Origin: Brasenia schreberi
Lineage: Eukaryota; Streptophyta; Magnoliopsida; Nymphaeales; Cabombaceae
NCBI GenBank assembly: GCA_036023115.1
Contig: JAYKKT010000090.1
Span: 34,863,001 to 34,927,000 of the forward strand
Direction of reading: 5' to 3'
DNA length: 64,000 bases
Of the stretch, positions 36,375-48,313 are shown one piece after another. The position numbers were made by a program, and so were the translations under genes. The stretch's first letter is position 1. Each line of letters begins with the position of its first letter. The notes beneath the pieces are model-generated. The model was not told where the DNA came from. It did no database searches and saw only the letters and a list, made by a program, of their open reading frames with translations.

Positions 36375-38567
36375 TGTAAACACCCGAAATTTTTTTCAAG
36401 TATTTTCAAAAACTCCTAAATTTTGAAGGCCAATTTAAAGCCTTTATGAACCTTTAAATTCAAAATCCCCAAATTTTAAAGTTTAGACCTTTTGGGAGAT
36501 TATTTCAAAATAAAGGTTTTAAATCCAAATAGCCCATGAGTTTCGAAGCAGGCGGAGACCCAATCCAGGCCTCGATTCTCGGAAAGAAGATAAAGTGTAT
36601 CAAGATACAGATCAAGTTAAATCAGATTGATTCCCAAAAGTGGAGAAGATTGAAGCATATCAAGTTCAAATTCAACAACTTATCCAAATGGAAGGTCAAG
36701 ACCGATCAAATCCAAGTTTGTCCGATGGGGCCAACTTGGAACCAAGACTCGAGGCCATGGTCACAAGCTCATTCAATTCTAGAAGATTTCAAGTGTAGCT
36801 CAAAAGCAAGAGGTGGGAGCCGAATCAAAGAAAGAAGCGAATTCAAGTGGGTCGAAGTTTAAAGAAATCAGCCCAAACAAAACATGTTGCACATTGTAAG
36901 GTTGTTTAAAACCAACCGCAGGCTCTAGGGCTACACCAAGCCATGGCACCTATACCAGCCCATACGGGCTGGTCCGAATCGACTCAATGAAGAACTACAA
37001 GAAGCCGGTTTGGAGCGGATCAAATCCACCAAGCTAAAGCTCCAACCCGCCCCACAAGAAGCCACTAGAACCAGCCCCCCTTGGCCTATAAAAAGGCCCA
37101 AGAGGGGGGGTGGGTTCCATAACTGGCATAACTTGGAGAAGAGAGAGAAGAGAGAGAAGAGAGAGACCTTGGGTGGTGTGTGCTAGACTAGGTGCAGAAA
37201 ATTTCAGCAAAGGGGGGACGTTTTCTAGTGAAGGGGAAGCTAGGTGAGAGCTTGTAGGAATTAAGAAGGAAGGCCATCAAGAGGAAGACCGGCTTCATCA
37301 TTGAAATCCGGTCCTTCGCATCCAAAACTCGTGTAAGACCTTTCTTACTTAATCTAAGTTTCATTCCCTCCATTCAATTCATTAAATGGGGTTGTATTAA
37401 TGGAGTTTCATCTCCCCCCGAGTTGTAATAATTTAGCTTTGCTGCCATTTCAATTTCGTGGATGAAACACTATACACCCACATGCATGCCAAGTGTTTGC
37501 TTTAATGCTTCTCCCTTCCTATATGCTATATACCCTCTATACTTCTAACCCCCTCTATGTCTAAGCTATAAAGTACTTCCCATTCATTTATATTCCAGCA
37601 AATTTGCTTTAAGGGTTGTTGCATTTTAATTTCGGGTGGGTTATGCATCATTACATTTATAAAACAGAAAACTGGATTTCAGCATCTCTGCATATGTCTG
37701 TTTCTGTAATTTTAATTTTGTGATGCTTACTCCGATTGTCTTGAAATTTGGCACACTGATTCCACACACATTGGGACACTCTGTATAAAATTGGCAAGAT
37801 TTTAGGGCCGCTCAGCCACGTAATAAAAGCATATTAAGAAAGACCAGATTTCTGCACCACTGTTTGCACAGTCGGATTTTCTGAAACAGAGATTGGGTAA
37901 AAGTCCCATATCTCTGTCCACAGGAGTCCAAATTGGTTGATTTTTGATGCATTGGAAAGCTAACATCCATAGCTTTCCAGCAATATCAAAATCATCAAAA
38001 TCGGAGTTCTGAACAGAGAGATACAGACTCATCTTTGAGTTTCTGTATTTCTGAAACAGAGCTGTTCCGAGTCAATGAGGTGGTCTGAGTAGATTATTTG
38101 TTTCTGATTCAATACTGCTCCAAATGCAGATTTGAAAAAGGCTACAGTCTCTCCACACTACCAGCTTTGTCTGGTAAAATTTTGATAATTTTTGGAAGTC
38201 TGTAACGCCTTGAAAACTCCCCTAGAAAATAGCTCTGAAAACAGAATTCTCTGTTTTCAGCAACTTGTGTTTTTCCAAGTATTGAATCCGAGTGCACAAG
38301 ATTCAACAAATTTTTCAAAGACACTTGTTTATGTAAAAGGGAATCATGTTTGCTGTAAAATGAAATTCCTAAGCGCTCAACACTAACCCTTGAGCATCGG
38401 CTCAAGAAGGTGTGAGTGAAAAGATCCCGCTTGCACACAATCGCTTAGAAGTCTTACAAACATTTGCTAGTTTTGAACTAGCTGGCACGCTCGCGCAAGC
38501 GTAGGGGTGGAAAGTTTCATTTCAAGTTTGCTTCATAAACTTTGAAATGAGAATTTTCATGTCTACA
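36375..38567 (+). repeat. Gypsy 3' LTR, 2193 bp
   Basis: Same TGTAAACACC start and GTCTACA end as the 5' LTR and almost base-identical over its whole length. Confidence 0.95.
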
Positions 38568-38572
38568 ATGGG
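38568..38572. repeat. Target-site duplication of the gypsy element, right
   Basis: ATGGG, identical to 26137-26141. Confidence 0.9.
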
Positions 38573-38600
38573 CTCACCTCATCTGCTGTAAAATCAAGAG

Positions 38601-38612
38601 TGGTATCAAAGC
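38601..38612 (+). promoter_or_regulatory. Copia-type primer-binding site of the second Copia element
   Basis: TGGTATCAAAGC, one base different from the canonical Copia site. It follows a candidate LTR end (ATCA at 38593-38596) and lies only 29 bases after the gypsy duplication, so gypsy appears inserted near the end of this Copia LTR. Confidence 0.6.
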
Positions 38613-40218
38613 CTCTCGATTTTTCATTGCATCTCATCAAGGTACACAGTTTGTCTTGTTTAGAACAATAAAAAGGAGCAAAGAAGAAAGGGGTTAGAAA
38701 AAATGTATTTTTCTTATCTATATTCGTTAAAGGGGATAAGGAACAGTTATGTTTTTGGCATATTTTTATAAAAAATAGAGAACGGGAAATAACGTACTCA
38801 CTCTAATGAAAGATCCACTCTAGGCTGCCTCCGATCAAGCGACTAGGTTACGATTGACAGCAGGAAGTCATCTCCTCTAAAGCAATCTAAGGTTGCCAAC
38901 CGAGAAAGACAACGTGCTTGAGCGAGGGTTTGGGCCATAATCATGAACAAATAGAGAACCAGAAGCGCTCTTCCCGTCTCTCTGATTTCCATCTCCATGT
39001 TCCACTCTCTTTGTCTCTCGTTATCTTCTTCCCCAAACCCCCTCTCTTCTCGATTATGTGTTTCTCTCAGAACCATAGAACAATCATGAAACAGTGGGGC
39101 GTAAAACCACTCCTCCTGAAACCATTGGTGGTTTTTAAAAATTTGTCTCTAGCAACAAATTGAAAAGTTTGTTCTACCCCTTGACGATACTTAAATAATT
39201 GTATGTCATTAGACTAAATTATCATTTAGTCTAGATATTTTTGTGTTAAAAGATAGTTGTGCCCTTATCGTATCATGATATTATAGAATGCCATTGAACA
39301 AATTACGGATAGGTCCAGATATTTTAATGTCAAATGTATGTGATATTCTTCTACGTCTTAATTTAGAGATTTGACCTTTGACATTTACTTAAAATTATAG
39401 TTTACCATTATTATGAATTTACATTGGTGTCCCTGTACATTTCAAAAATTATAGAGTTTGATTTAAAGATTATTTTATAGTTTTATCCCTAATTGTTTCT
39501 CAAATTCACAGTTATACCAATTGATGAAATTACTTTGTTGCTCTTAAATATCTACAGGATTTACAGAAACAACACATGGCAAATTTACAATACTATCTAG
39601 AAGTGTTAAGTTGATTTATAGAAATACTTGAATTGTAATTTTACTATTTTGTCCCTAGTTTTCTTGTTAAATTACAAAAATGGATAATTTCCCTCTACTT
39701 GTACAAAAAATTACAAGAGTGGATAGAGGGGACAGGATTACTACCGTATTCCAGACTTATTTAGATTTTACTAAAACTATTTATTTCTGAACTAGTACCT
39801 ATAAATTATCTAAAAATACATATTAGTGCATGAAAATATTTATAGTTTAGTACCTAAAACTTGTAGATACTACAATTTAGTGCCTAATTATCTTTTATTG
39901 TTTGTTTCTTACAAAATGTCTTATTGTTTATTATTTGTTGCTTTTTTTTTGTTTTCTATTTAAAATATTTAGATCCTTTAATTGTTATATTTACCAAATT
40001 ATTAAAAGTAACTTCCATAATTTGTGTTTATGAACCTGCAAAGAATGAAAAGTTAAATGTCTTAAATTTTCAAATGCGGAAAAGGAGAATCCCGTTAGCC
40101 TTAACTTTAAAGAGTGTTGATTATATACTTAGGAAAACCGTTTTACCCCCTACTCTAGTTGCAACAGACGAAAAGAAAAAAAATATAAGATATTTTAAAA
40201 GGATTATACTATAGTCAA
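38613..40218. other. Leader-like AT-rich stretch before the decayed Copia coding region
   Basis: No confident coding frame. From 39180 the composition is strongly AT-rich with many short T and A runs. It probably belongs to the old Copia element or to later insertions in it. Confidence 0.35.
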
Positions 40219-43200
40219 AACTATCATGTTAACATACATGAAAGATGACTTGATTAAGGTATTCGAGGAATTCAAGACCGCTAAAGAGTTGTTTGACTCT
40301 TTGATTACAAAATGTGACACTACAACTAAACTTATGTTCAACTACTTCTTCAAAAATATAATTTTTATAAAATGAAAAAAGGAGATAATATAGTTGAATA
40401 TGTTAACCAAATGTTTGTAACAACTAAATATTTAGTTGTAGCAAAATCAGTTATTCCTAAACCAATATAGATATCTACTATCATAAATAGTTTTCTTCCT
40501 TCTTAGAACATGATAACCACAACTCTTAGACTTGAGATTAATTTTACCTTTTCTGATTTTCCATTGAAATTAACAATTAAACAAGAACATATAAAAAAAC
40601 AAAAGAAAAAATTGCTAATTGCTTAAGATGATTTAGAGTCAAGCTCTAAGAACAACCAAAATAAGAATAAAACAAATAAAAAGTTTGGTAATAATAACAA
40701 GAAGGGCAGTAAGTTTTTCAAGAAATTGCATAAATCCGCTTCTCAAATAAAGTGTTTCAATCGTGACAAAATGTGACACTATAAATTGGACTGCCGCAAC
40801 AAAAAGAACAATGATGAAATACCCAATATCGCGACCCAACAAAAAAGCAGGACATAATTTTCATCATTTCTAAGTGCTTCTAACCGCCCTATGACTCTAG
40901 AGCGACCCGACATATCTCAAAGAGCAAAGAGAGAGCGATGGATCTAAAGAAATACAAACCTTGAAAGCATCGAGTTTATATGAGAAATAATATTTTTTCT
41001 GATGTTTTTAGGGTTGAGTAATTTAGAATTTTTGTATAAAGCACACCAATTGTACTTACTTATGTATTGATTGTGCCTTTTATTAGGCATAATCTTGTGT
41101 CGATCCCTACCTTGGTAAAGAAAGGTTTTGAAGTTAGATTTGTTCCTAGCAAGGTTACTGTGAGAAAACATGGTAGGATAACTTTTTCAAGTTATTTGAT
41201 ACTGAGCATTGTTTGTTCAAGTAAATGAAAATGAAAATGAAAGTTCTTCTGCTTATATTGATTGTGCCTATGTAGTTGATGTGAATGTATGATATAAACA
41301 CTTAGGGCATATAAGTTTAAATAAGTTGAGAAAATTAACCAACTTTAATTTATTATTTGTTTTTCTAGAAAATATTTTTAATAAGTTTGAAACCTATATA
41401 AAAGGAAAAATGAAGAAAAAAATAAATTTCAAAGAAATAATTAGAACAACAACCCTATTAAAAATTATTTACACAATTTATTTGAACCCTCTAGGGTGAG
41501 ATCTCAGCATGACAAAGTTTATTTTATAATATTTATTGATGATTATTTGATATATATATATATAATTACATAAATCAGAGGCACTTGAAATATTTAAATA
41601 ATATAAGAAAATAGTTAAAAACCAATTAGAACAAACAATCAAAGTCTTAAGATCTCACTGAGGTGGTGAATACACCTCTATAGAATTTTTAAAATACCAT
41701 AAAAACTTTGGTATTTATAAACAAAATACCATACTGAGAACACGTCAACAAAGTAGTGTAACAAAAAGATATAACAAGACCTTGTTGAATATGGCTAGGT
41801 TCGCGATAATTGATGCTTCTATTCCTAGGATATTTTGAGGAGAAGTGGTATCTTCAATCATATATATATTGAACAAAGTATCGTGTAAAGATGTATTCTA
41901 TGCATCATATGAGATGTGATTTAGAAGAAAACTATACCTGAGTCATCTCAAGAGGTAGCAGATCTATGACATATGTGAAGATCATTTATCAGTCTAGGGA
42001 TAAGCTAGACACTAGGTTCTTAAGATATATTTTTATTGGATATCTTAAAGGTTCTAAGAGATATCGATTTTATCATAAAGATCATGATTTAATAAAAAGT
42101 ATGAAGAATTCTTAAAAGAAACTAAGAATGTCATCCTTGAAAATGATGATGAATGTGTTGATGATCTAATGAATCTAGATCCATCATCATTTGAACCATA
42201 AATTTTGATTCAAATGTCATTCCTAAGCACACTAAAACTTTAAGTTGACATAAAAGACATAGAGTCACTCCGTCCTATATATGATTATCACACTTACTTT
42301 ACTAAAAAAGTGTATAATTCAATAGATTTAGATTAATTAACTGATAACATGTCATATCAGCAGGCTATTAACTCACATGAATCAACATACTAGGAAATGT
42401 CATGGATGAATAAATTGAATCAATTGAGAAACACTCTGAGAATTGAAAGATTTACCAAAAGAAAAGAAAGTTATAGGAATATAAAGTCGATGGAACGATC
42501 AACAAGTTTAAGATGAGATTACTAGCAAAGGGTTTTTTGTAAAATGAGAGGATAAATTATGTTGAAATATATTCTCCTATTGCAAAATTTGCATCGATTA
42601 GAATTATTCTGTCTATTTTAGCATATTATGATTTGGATTCATATCAACTAAATGTAAAGATCACTTTTTAAATGGTGATTTAGATGAAATTATTTATATA
42701 CAACAACCAAAAGAGTATGTTGTTAAAGGCAAAGAAGGTAAAGTATATATGTTGGCCTTAAACAATCACCTCGTTAATAGTATCTGATCTTTCAAAATAT
42801 CATTATACAACTTAAGTTTGTGGATAATGAACTTGACCACTGTGTATATGTTTAGAACAATGTGAGCCACTTTGCTATTCTATCGTTATATGTAGATAAC
42901 ATATTGTTTACTGTGAATGAAAATGAGATGATTGTCAAAACCAAGTCATGGTTAAACTTAAAGTTCGAAATGAAGAATATGGGAGAGGCGTCTTATATCC
43001 TTGATCTAAAGATTTCTCATGACGGAGATTCAAAACTGTTAAGTTTAAGTGAAGAGAAATATATTAATTATACCCTCAAGAAATTTAGAATGGGTGATTG
43101 CAAGCCTACAATAACACCCATTACTAAAGGGGTTGAACTGAGTAAGGTTGATTGTCCTAGTGAGAGAGAAAATAAACCTAATGTTCCTTATGCACAAACC

Positions 43201-43830
43201 GTGTGTACCTTAATGTTTGAGATGTTATGTATAAGACCTGATACCAACTTTCTTCTTGGTCTTGTCATTAGATATTAAAGTAACCCTAGTTGACAATATT
43301 GAATAAATGTAAAAAGGATCTTAAGATATCTTAAAGGAACAAAAGATTTGAACTCTATTTTCAAGTTGATGATATATATAAGTGGTAGGATACTCATATG
43401 CTAACTTTGTTGGGAGTCAACATTCAATCAAATATTCTTATTTGGAGGTGGTGGTGTTTCTTAAACTTGTAAGAAACATGATTGTTTGGTGTGGCATACA
43501 CAAGAAGCTTAATATGTTGCTTGTAGTATAACTGTAACGAGGGTCACTTAGATAAGTTGCTTCATACATGATTTGAAGCTAGATATAACCAACAAGCATT
43601 TTGTAATTTATTGTGACAACAATATAGCATTTACTCTTATTAAGAATGAAGCTGATAACTCTAAAAGCTAACATATAATGGTTAAATATGACCGTGTTCA
43701 TGATATGCTTAAGAGGAATCAGATATGTATATCTTATATACCAACTGAGAAGCTCGAGTTGATCTCTGTTATCATGCCTCACCATCTCCCACGGGTAGAT
43801 CTAGAAAAGTTTAGGCTAAGGTGAATAGTA
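40219..43830 (+). pseudogene. Decayed Ty1/copia polyprotein (gag to RNase H)
   Basis: Recognisable pieces in Copia order on the plus strand. Gag/UBN2-like KTAKELFDSLITKCDTTTKL (about 40275) comes first. A zinc-knuckle remnant CFNRDKM-stop-HYKLDC is at 40755. Gag-pre-integrase HLGHISLNKLRKLTNFN lies near 41310. Reverse-transcriptase pieces follow: GDLDEIIYIQQPKEYVVKGK near 42675, then SLYVDNILFTVNENEM at 42883, whose YVDN replaces the usual YVDD. The RNase H part has VIYCDNNIAFTLIKN near 43600 and ISYIPTEKLELISVIM near 43735. Many stops and frameshifts. No 3' LTR could be matched. Confidence 0.85.
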
Positions 43831-44458
43831 CATGGTTTATCTACTCTTTAATTATAACAACTAACACCGTGAATTATTAAAACTTCTTCAAATCCGGCTA
43901 ACGGACCGTGGGCTCAAAAGTGACTTTTGGATAGAGAGAATACGTTGTTTATCCTAGCTGCCTGACCACCATGCCAACTCTTCTAGCAAAGTAGTCTTTG
44001 TCTAAAAGATCCGACCGCTGCACATTTAAGTTGGTGAGATCAACTTCTTCCAAGTTACAATTTCGCTCAAACTTGCCCTCAACGCCTAGCAGGGTGAATC
44101 AAATATCAACCGTGGGCTCTGTATTATAACCCACGGTTATACTGTGGCCTATTTGCGGTGATGCGAGAGAGTAAAATGTGGGTCCTCCTGGTTGAAGCCA
44201 AAGCTTATATCATAACCTATGGTTTATAATGGTCTACACTTTTAGCCAATGGCTTTAACCATGTGTGTGCAAACTATATGTAAATATGAAAACTAGATCC
44301 TACCCACACTTACACCTATCACTCAAACACACTCATTACTGTTGAGTGGTACGATTGAAATTTCAAAATTTGTAAAGAAATTCGGAAAAGCACAAAGGAC
44401 ATTTTTATTACATGCATACCACACAAAAGTAACGGGTAAAGAGGAATGAGGATCCCAT

Positions 44459-44461
<3 letters not shown>
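43831..44461. other. Intergenic, no gene recognised
   Basis: Contains several copies of an AACCCACGGTT/CCGTGGGCTC theme at 43910, 44110 and 44140, partly as inverted repeats, with a similar theme at 51410-51600. No coding frame. Confidence 0.3.

Positions 44462-44534
<73 letters not shown>
44462..44534. repeat. Compound microsatellite (CT)n(TA)n
   Basis: A CT run to about 44494, then TA units to 44534. Confidence 0.95.
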
Positions 44535-44537
<3 letters not shown>

Positions 44538-44600
44538 GTAAATTTGGTGCTGATGTTGCTGAACGTCTCTTTTACTTCTAATTGGAGTGCGGCATTTCAG

Positions 44601-44833
44601 AAGGAATTAACTAGTCAGCTCAACCTGCAGGTTTCCGAGATAGAAATAATCAGCCATCTGGAATAAATATTACAATGGATATTGCTCCCCTCACGCGGTA
44701 AGCTTCTATGCAGGGGATGCATACGTGAAGAATTACATGCTTGTTGTGCGCAGAGTTCATCTTGATCCTTCAATAGTTGGCCACTACCAGCTTCTAAACT
44801 TGACCTGGTTTAAACCACCTGCCCCTTCTCCAG
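44601..44833 (+). pseudogene. Exon fragment resembling the ectodomain of ALE2-like receptor kinases
   Basis: Bounded by an acceptor-like TTTCAG and a donor CCAG|GTAATT. The first part reads KELTSQLNLQVSEIEIISHL and the second, in a shifted frame, VRRVHLDPSIVGHYQLLNL then TWFKPPAPSP. The pattern of an alternating hydrophobic segment ending in a Pro-rich linker is reminiscent of extracellular regions of plant ALE2-type receptor-like kinases (from memory of the family, not verified). Internal stop and frameshift, and no kinase exons nearby, so a gene fragment. Confidence 0.35.
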
Positions 44834-46612
44834 GTAATTTCTCTATAGCTGGCAACTGATGTATCTGGAATTAAATTTGTTGTATTTTGAGCAAGTTCTG
44901 AGAGACTTCTATGTCGTTTTAGTATCGGGGCACAAAGAGGTTTAAGAATGATGGGTGCTGTCACCGTATATATATGCATGCAAATAGTTATTAGCTTTTG
45001 CCTTTGATAAGTGAAAATTGGATTCTTGAACTTTGGAGCTATAACAATTTTCTCTCTCTCTCTCTCTAAATACATATATATGTCTATGTATATATAAATC
45101 GAGCAGTCTAAGCTTTTAGACTACATTAACACCTTTTCATTTAAGACTGTTCAAGGAAAACTTCCCAATGGGAGAAGAATTTTTCGGATATTCATTACGA
45201 TTCAAATGCATGTTTTTGACATCTAAAGGACACGACCCAAGGTTCAAAAAGAAAAGAGCAATCATCTTCACAGGCCGGATTATATTGAGAATCTCATAAA
45301 CGATACGAAGTATTAGCATGTGTACATGTACAACATTAAACTAAAAAAAGATCTTACAAACACGAAACAACCATTCTTCCAGATTTGCTTTCTTGGTTTA
45401 ACCTTGAACTCGTATCTCTTACCGTATCGATTTTGATAGTAAGGACAGCATTGCTGACCATGGTTAGTTGCGCCATGCATCAATTTGTGAACCTTATAAC
45501 TCAACCAGACAAATATAACGTTCAACGGACTCTCATGGGGACGAGGTTTCTTTGAAGTTAGTATATAAGCTCATATCTGTTATTCTCTAACAAAAATCAC
45601 ATTGAAAGAAAGCACCCTAGTGCACGTTACTTGCTAATAATATTGTATTGACAAGGAAATGAGCCAGTAGAAAACTAGAATTTAGCCTTCCGAATAAAGA
45701 GCTTTCAACTTCATAACGTAAACACAAAAGATATAGAATGAAAATTCAATATAATGGTCAACAAAATTACTCAATAGTTAAATCAGAATAAGTTATATCT
45801 CGAATAAAGATAACTTTGAAAACCTGTAAGTATTCAACAATTTTAGTAAGCATTAGAATTAATGCACGTCAGCTAAATCAAGAAGTTTATCAAGGAGTAT
45901 GTGAAGATAAATATCACTTAAATCAGAAAGGTAAATAACATAAAGCAAGCCAACTTAATGGTGCAAAATTTTTAGGCAGTCAACTATTGGCACATATAAA
46001 AACTGTCTGCAGCAAAAGCAAAGACTTGAGCTGAATATGTGGTTACACAAAGAAACATTGAATTCTGGAATTAGGGAAAAGTTAGGAGATAGACCTAAGG
46101 CGGTCTATAATATACACCGGTCTCTAAATTGAGTGCCAACAATGAGTGAAATTAGATCTAAACCACTTGAAAAAAGGCGTCTCAGACTTGTTAGAAAGAA
46201 ATGATAAAATATCATTCTGGAATTAAATGACACAAAGATCAAGCACAACGCAACTAAGCCTACATAGTATGAAAAGCTATACGGTTTTGGTTGCATTTTG
46301 ATTTGGATGGGAGAAAACATTGTTGCCTAGGTGACAATGGAAGAATGGAGAGTCACTTTGGCATTTTCTAGAGTAGGGATTTCCTATTTTCTCGAGACAC
46401 CCATAATTCATTCTGGGTACTCTAGACGGATTCAGTTGGCGCCCAGTAATCAAACATCACAACGCGCTCTGCGTGAAGAACAATAAACAGCCCCCCAACT
46501 CATATTGATCCATTTAAGTGTACATGCAGATCAACATGAACGGTAAATATAGGATGGAAATACATTACCTACTATCTCAAGTACTTCACCAGTGCTAACA
46601 ACATGCTTGATC
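44834..46612. other. Intergenic, 3' side of the GRAS gene
   Basis: No coding frame recognised. The part near 46600 should hold the 3' UTR of the minus-strand GRAS gene. A short CT run sits at 45050-45066. Confidence 0.35.
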
Positions 46613-48313
46613 TCATCTCCATGCTGAGGCAACAACTAGGTTCTTGCTCTCCCAGCCAAAGTACAGGGCACCATCATCTTCCTTCAACTTGTATCTATCA
46701 CAGTATGATCTCTGTAGAAGCGTCCTGATCGTGTCGTTCACGTAGGTGCTCAGCGGACATGCTTCAAATCCTGCCATCATCATTCTAGCCTTCCATTTTC
46801 CAGCAACTTCATACCTTTCTATCCTTTCTTCTCCTTCACAAGCCACTATGTTCACTATATCCCGCGCAAGGCATTGCAGCTCAACGTTCATCCTGTCGGC
46901 ACTCTGCCGTGGCATTGTTACATCTAATGACTCAAAGACAGCTGAGTAGTAGTCATACACTTCATGAAACCGAGACAAGAATGGTGCCGTGTTGGTGTTT
47001 AAGTCCTGTTCGACAACTGTTACAAGCTTCGGACCCAGGCTCTTAACCATGCGGAGAAGAAGATCACGCTGGTTCACAGTGGAGACGCTCTCATCTGGCA
47101 TATGATGAAGCTGAAATGCAAAGTTGACTATTAATGCCTCCTCTCTAGGTCGAAGATCAAGCATGTCTGGAGTCACCTCACATGTTCTTGCAGGCACCGC
47201 TCTGAATTCAAATGGCACACCAACTACCTGTGCCAACATCTCAAGCCTTTGACCAATAACTCTCAATCCACCAACTGCACGTTGCACAGACTCCGGATCA
47301 TCCACACCCGTGATTCTAACACGTGTTGGGTTACTCGTATGCCGTGTAGATAGTGCTTGAATAAGTGTTATGTACTGGCTTCCCTGATTTATGTCAAAAT
47401 CAATTATATGGACACACTTTTCATCTTTGAGAGCTTCAGCAATTGCACCATTTGCAGCCATGAATCCAAATTTGAAACATGGGCATATCTCGAAAAGCAC
47501 TTGCATTGCAGAGAGACGATCTGAAGTGGGCGGTTCTTTGCATTTGAGGGCTTTATAAAGGCCAGTTCCAGAATAGGCCACGCGAGCAGCAAGGCCTTCG
47601 ACCATATAGGCTGTGATCCTCTGAAGAGGATCACCTTGAATTGATACCATCCGCCTAAGATCATTGATCATGTTAGATGCTTCTTCAAGCCTACCTTCAG
47701 ATGTTGCAACAACACAATCAAAGAGCAACTTCTTCAGGGTACCCACCGTTTCATGGTGATTCAGGAAAGGTGCGTTAGCTATCCCTTTGTTACACCTAAG
47801 GTTTGAGTAAGATGATAATTCTTTTGGGGAGTTTGAGAATAAGAGATTCTCAACTGATTCAGCCCAGTCTCCATCGACGCAAATGTCCTCACCCCCGTCA
47901 AGGACATCAGTATCATTGTCATATAACAATTTTCGCTCTAGCTCTTTGAGTATTTTCCTTGTTTTACCTGCATCACAGTCTTCCAAACTCGTGTCCCAGA
48001 TATGGTTGGTCTCTGGACTCGAATTCTGATGATGTCTGGTAAGTGCTGCATCAGAAGAACTACACGAGTCCTGAATAGCATCAGAAGAACCAGAACTATT
48101 AGATGGCTGATAGCCAGCAGAGCCTTGACACTGAAATATCATTCTGTCCATTTGACGACTGTTGGAACCATGGAAGTTGGATTGCGTGCTGAAGTCTCCT
48201 ATGGCCGAACTGGTAAAATATTGCTGGCTATAGATTTCATAGCGATGATGATCAGGACCACTGTAGATGAACTTTCCCTTTTCCGGAACATTAAGGTACG
48301 ATGATGCTGCCAT
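46613..48313 (-). CDS. SCL1: GRAS-family transcriptional regulator, SCL1-like (PAT1 branch), 566 aa
   Basis: Plant-specific nuclear regulator; members of the PAT1/SCL1 branch act in light and hormone responses (family knowledge). Single uninterrupted coding exon. The first ATG is at 48313 (MAASSYLNVP); the frame is open another 90 bases upstream but has no ATG there. Residues 1-190 are variable, Ser/Asn-rich, with an acidic stretch around 130-155. The GRAS domain starts near 191: LHRI (LKKLLFDCVVATSEGRLEEA), VHIIDFDINQG at 301-311, LHRII (RVIGQRLEMLAQ), PFYRE region with VTVVEQDLNTN at 431-441 and CLARDIVNIVACEGEERIER at 481-500, and a SAW motif ending ASAWR at the C-terminus. All signature blocks are present and the length matches SCL1 (about 590 aa in Arabidopsis). 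A pyrimidine tract plus CAG at 48452-48465 suggests an intron in the 5' UTR. The orthology is by recall. Confidence 0.93.
   Translation of the reverse strand: MAASSYLNVPEKGKFIYSGPDHHRYEIYSQQYFTSSAIGDFSTQSNFHGSNSRQMDRMIFQCQGSAGYQPSNSSGSSDAIQDSCSSSDAALTRHHQNSSPETNHIWDTSLEDCDAGKTRKILKELERKLLYDNDTDVLDGGEDICVDGDWAESVENLLFSNSPKELSSYSNLRCNKGIANAPFLNHHETVGTLKKLLFDCVVATSEGRLEEASNMINDLRRMVSIQGDPLQRITAYMVEGLAARVAYSGTGLYKALKCKEPPTSDRLSAMQVLFEICPCFKFGFMAANGAIAEALKDEKCVHIIDFDINQGSQYITLIQALSTRHTSNPTRVRITGVDDPESVQRAVGGLRVIGQRLEMLAQVVGVPFEFRAVPARTCEVTPDMLDLRPREEALIVNFAFQLHHMPDESVSTVNQRDLLLRMVKSLGPKLVTVVEQDLNTNTAPFLSRFHEVYDYYSAVFESLDVTMPRQSADRMNVELQCLARDIVNIVACEGEERIERYEVAGKWKARMMMAGFEACPLSTYVNDTIRTLLQRSYCDRYKLKEDDGALYFGWESKNLVVASAWR

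Larger units (their letters stand above)
26142..38567 (+). mobile_element. Complete Ty3/gypsy LTR retrotransposon, Tat type, very young
   Basis: Structure: LTR (26142-28333), primer-binding site, ORF1 gag-protease-G-patch, ORF2 reverse transcriptase-RNase H-second RNase H-integrase, polypurine tract, LTR (36375-38567), with an ATGGG duplication on both sides. Total length 12,426 bp. The integrase lies downstream of reverse transcriptase (gypsy order), there is no chromodomain, and a second archaeal-type RNase H precedes integrase; together these indicate the Tat lineage. Both ORFs are open from end to end. By eye the LTRs differ at only about three positions. The copy therefore looks recent and possibly still competent. 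Confidence 0.95.
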
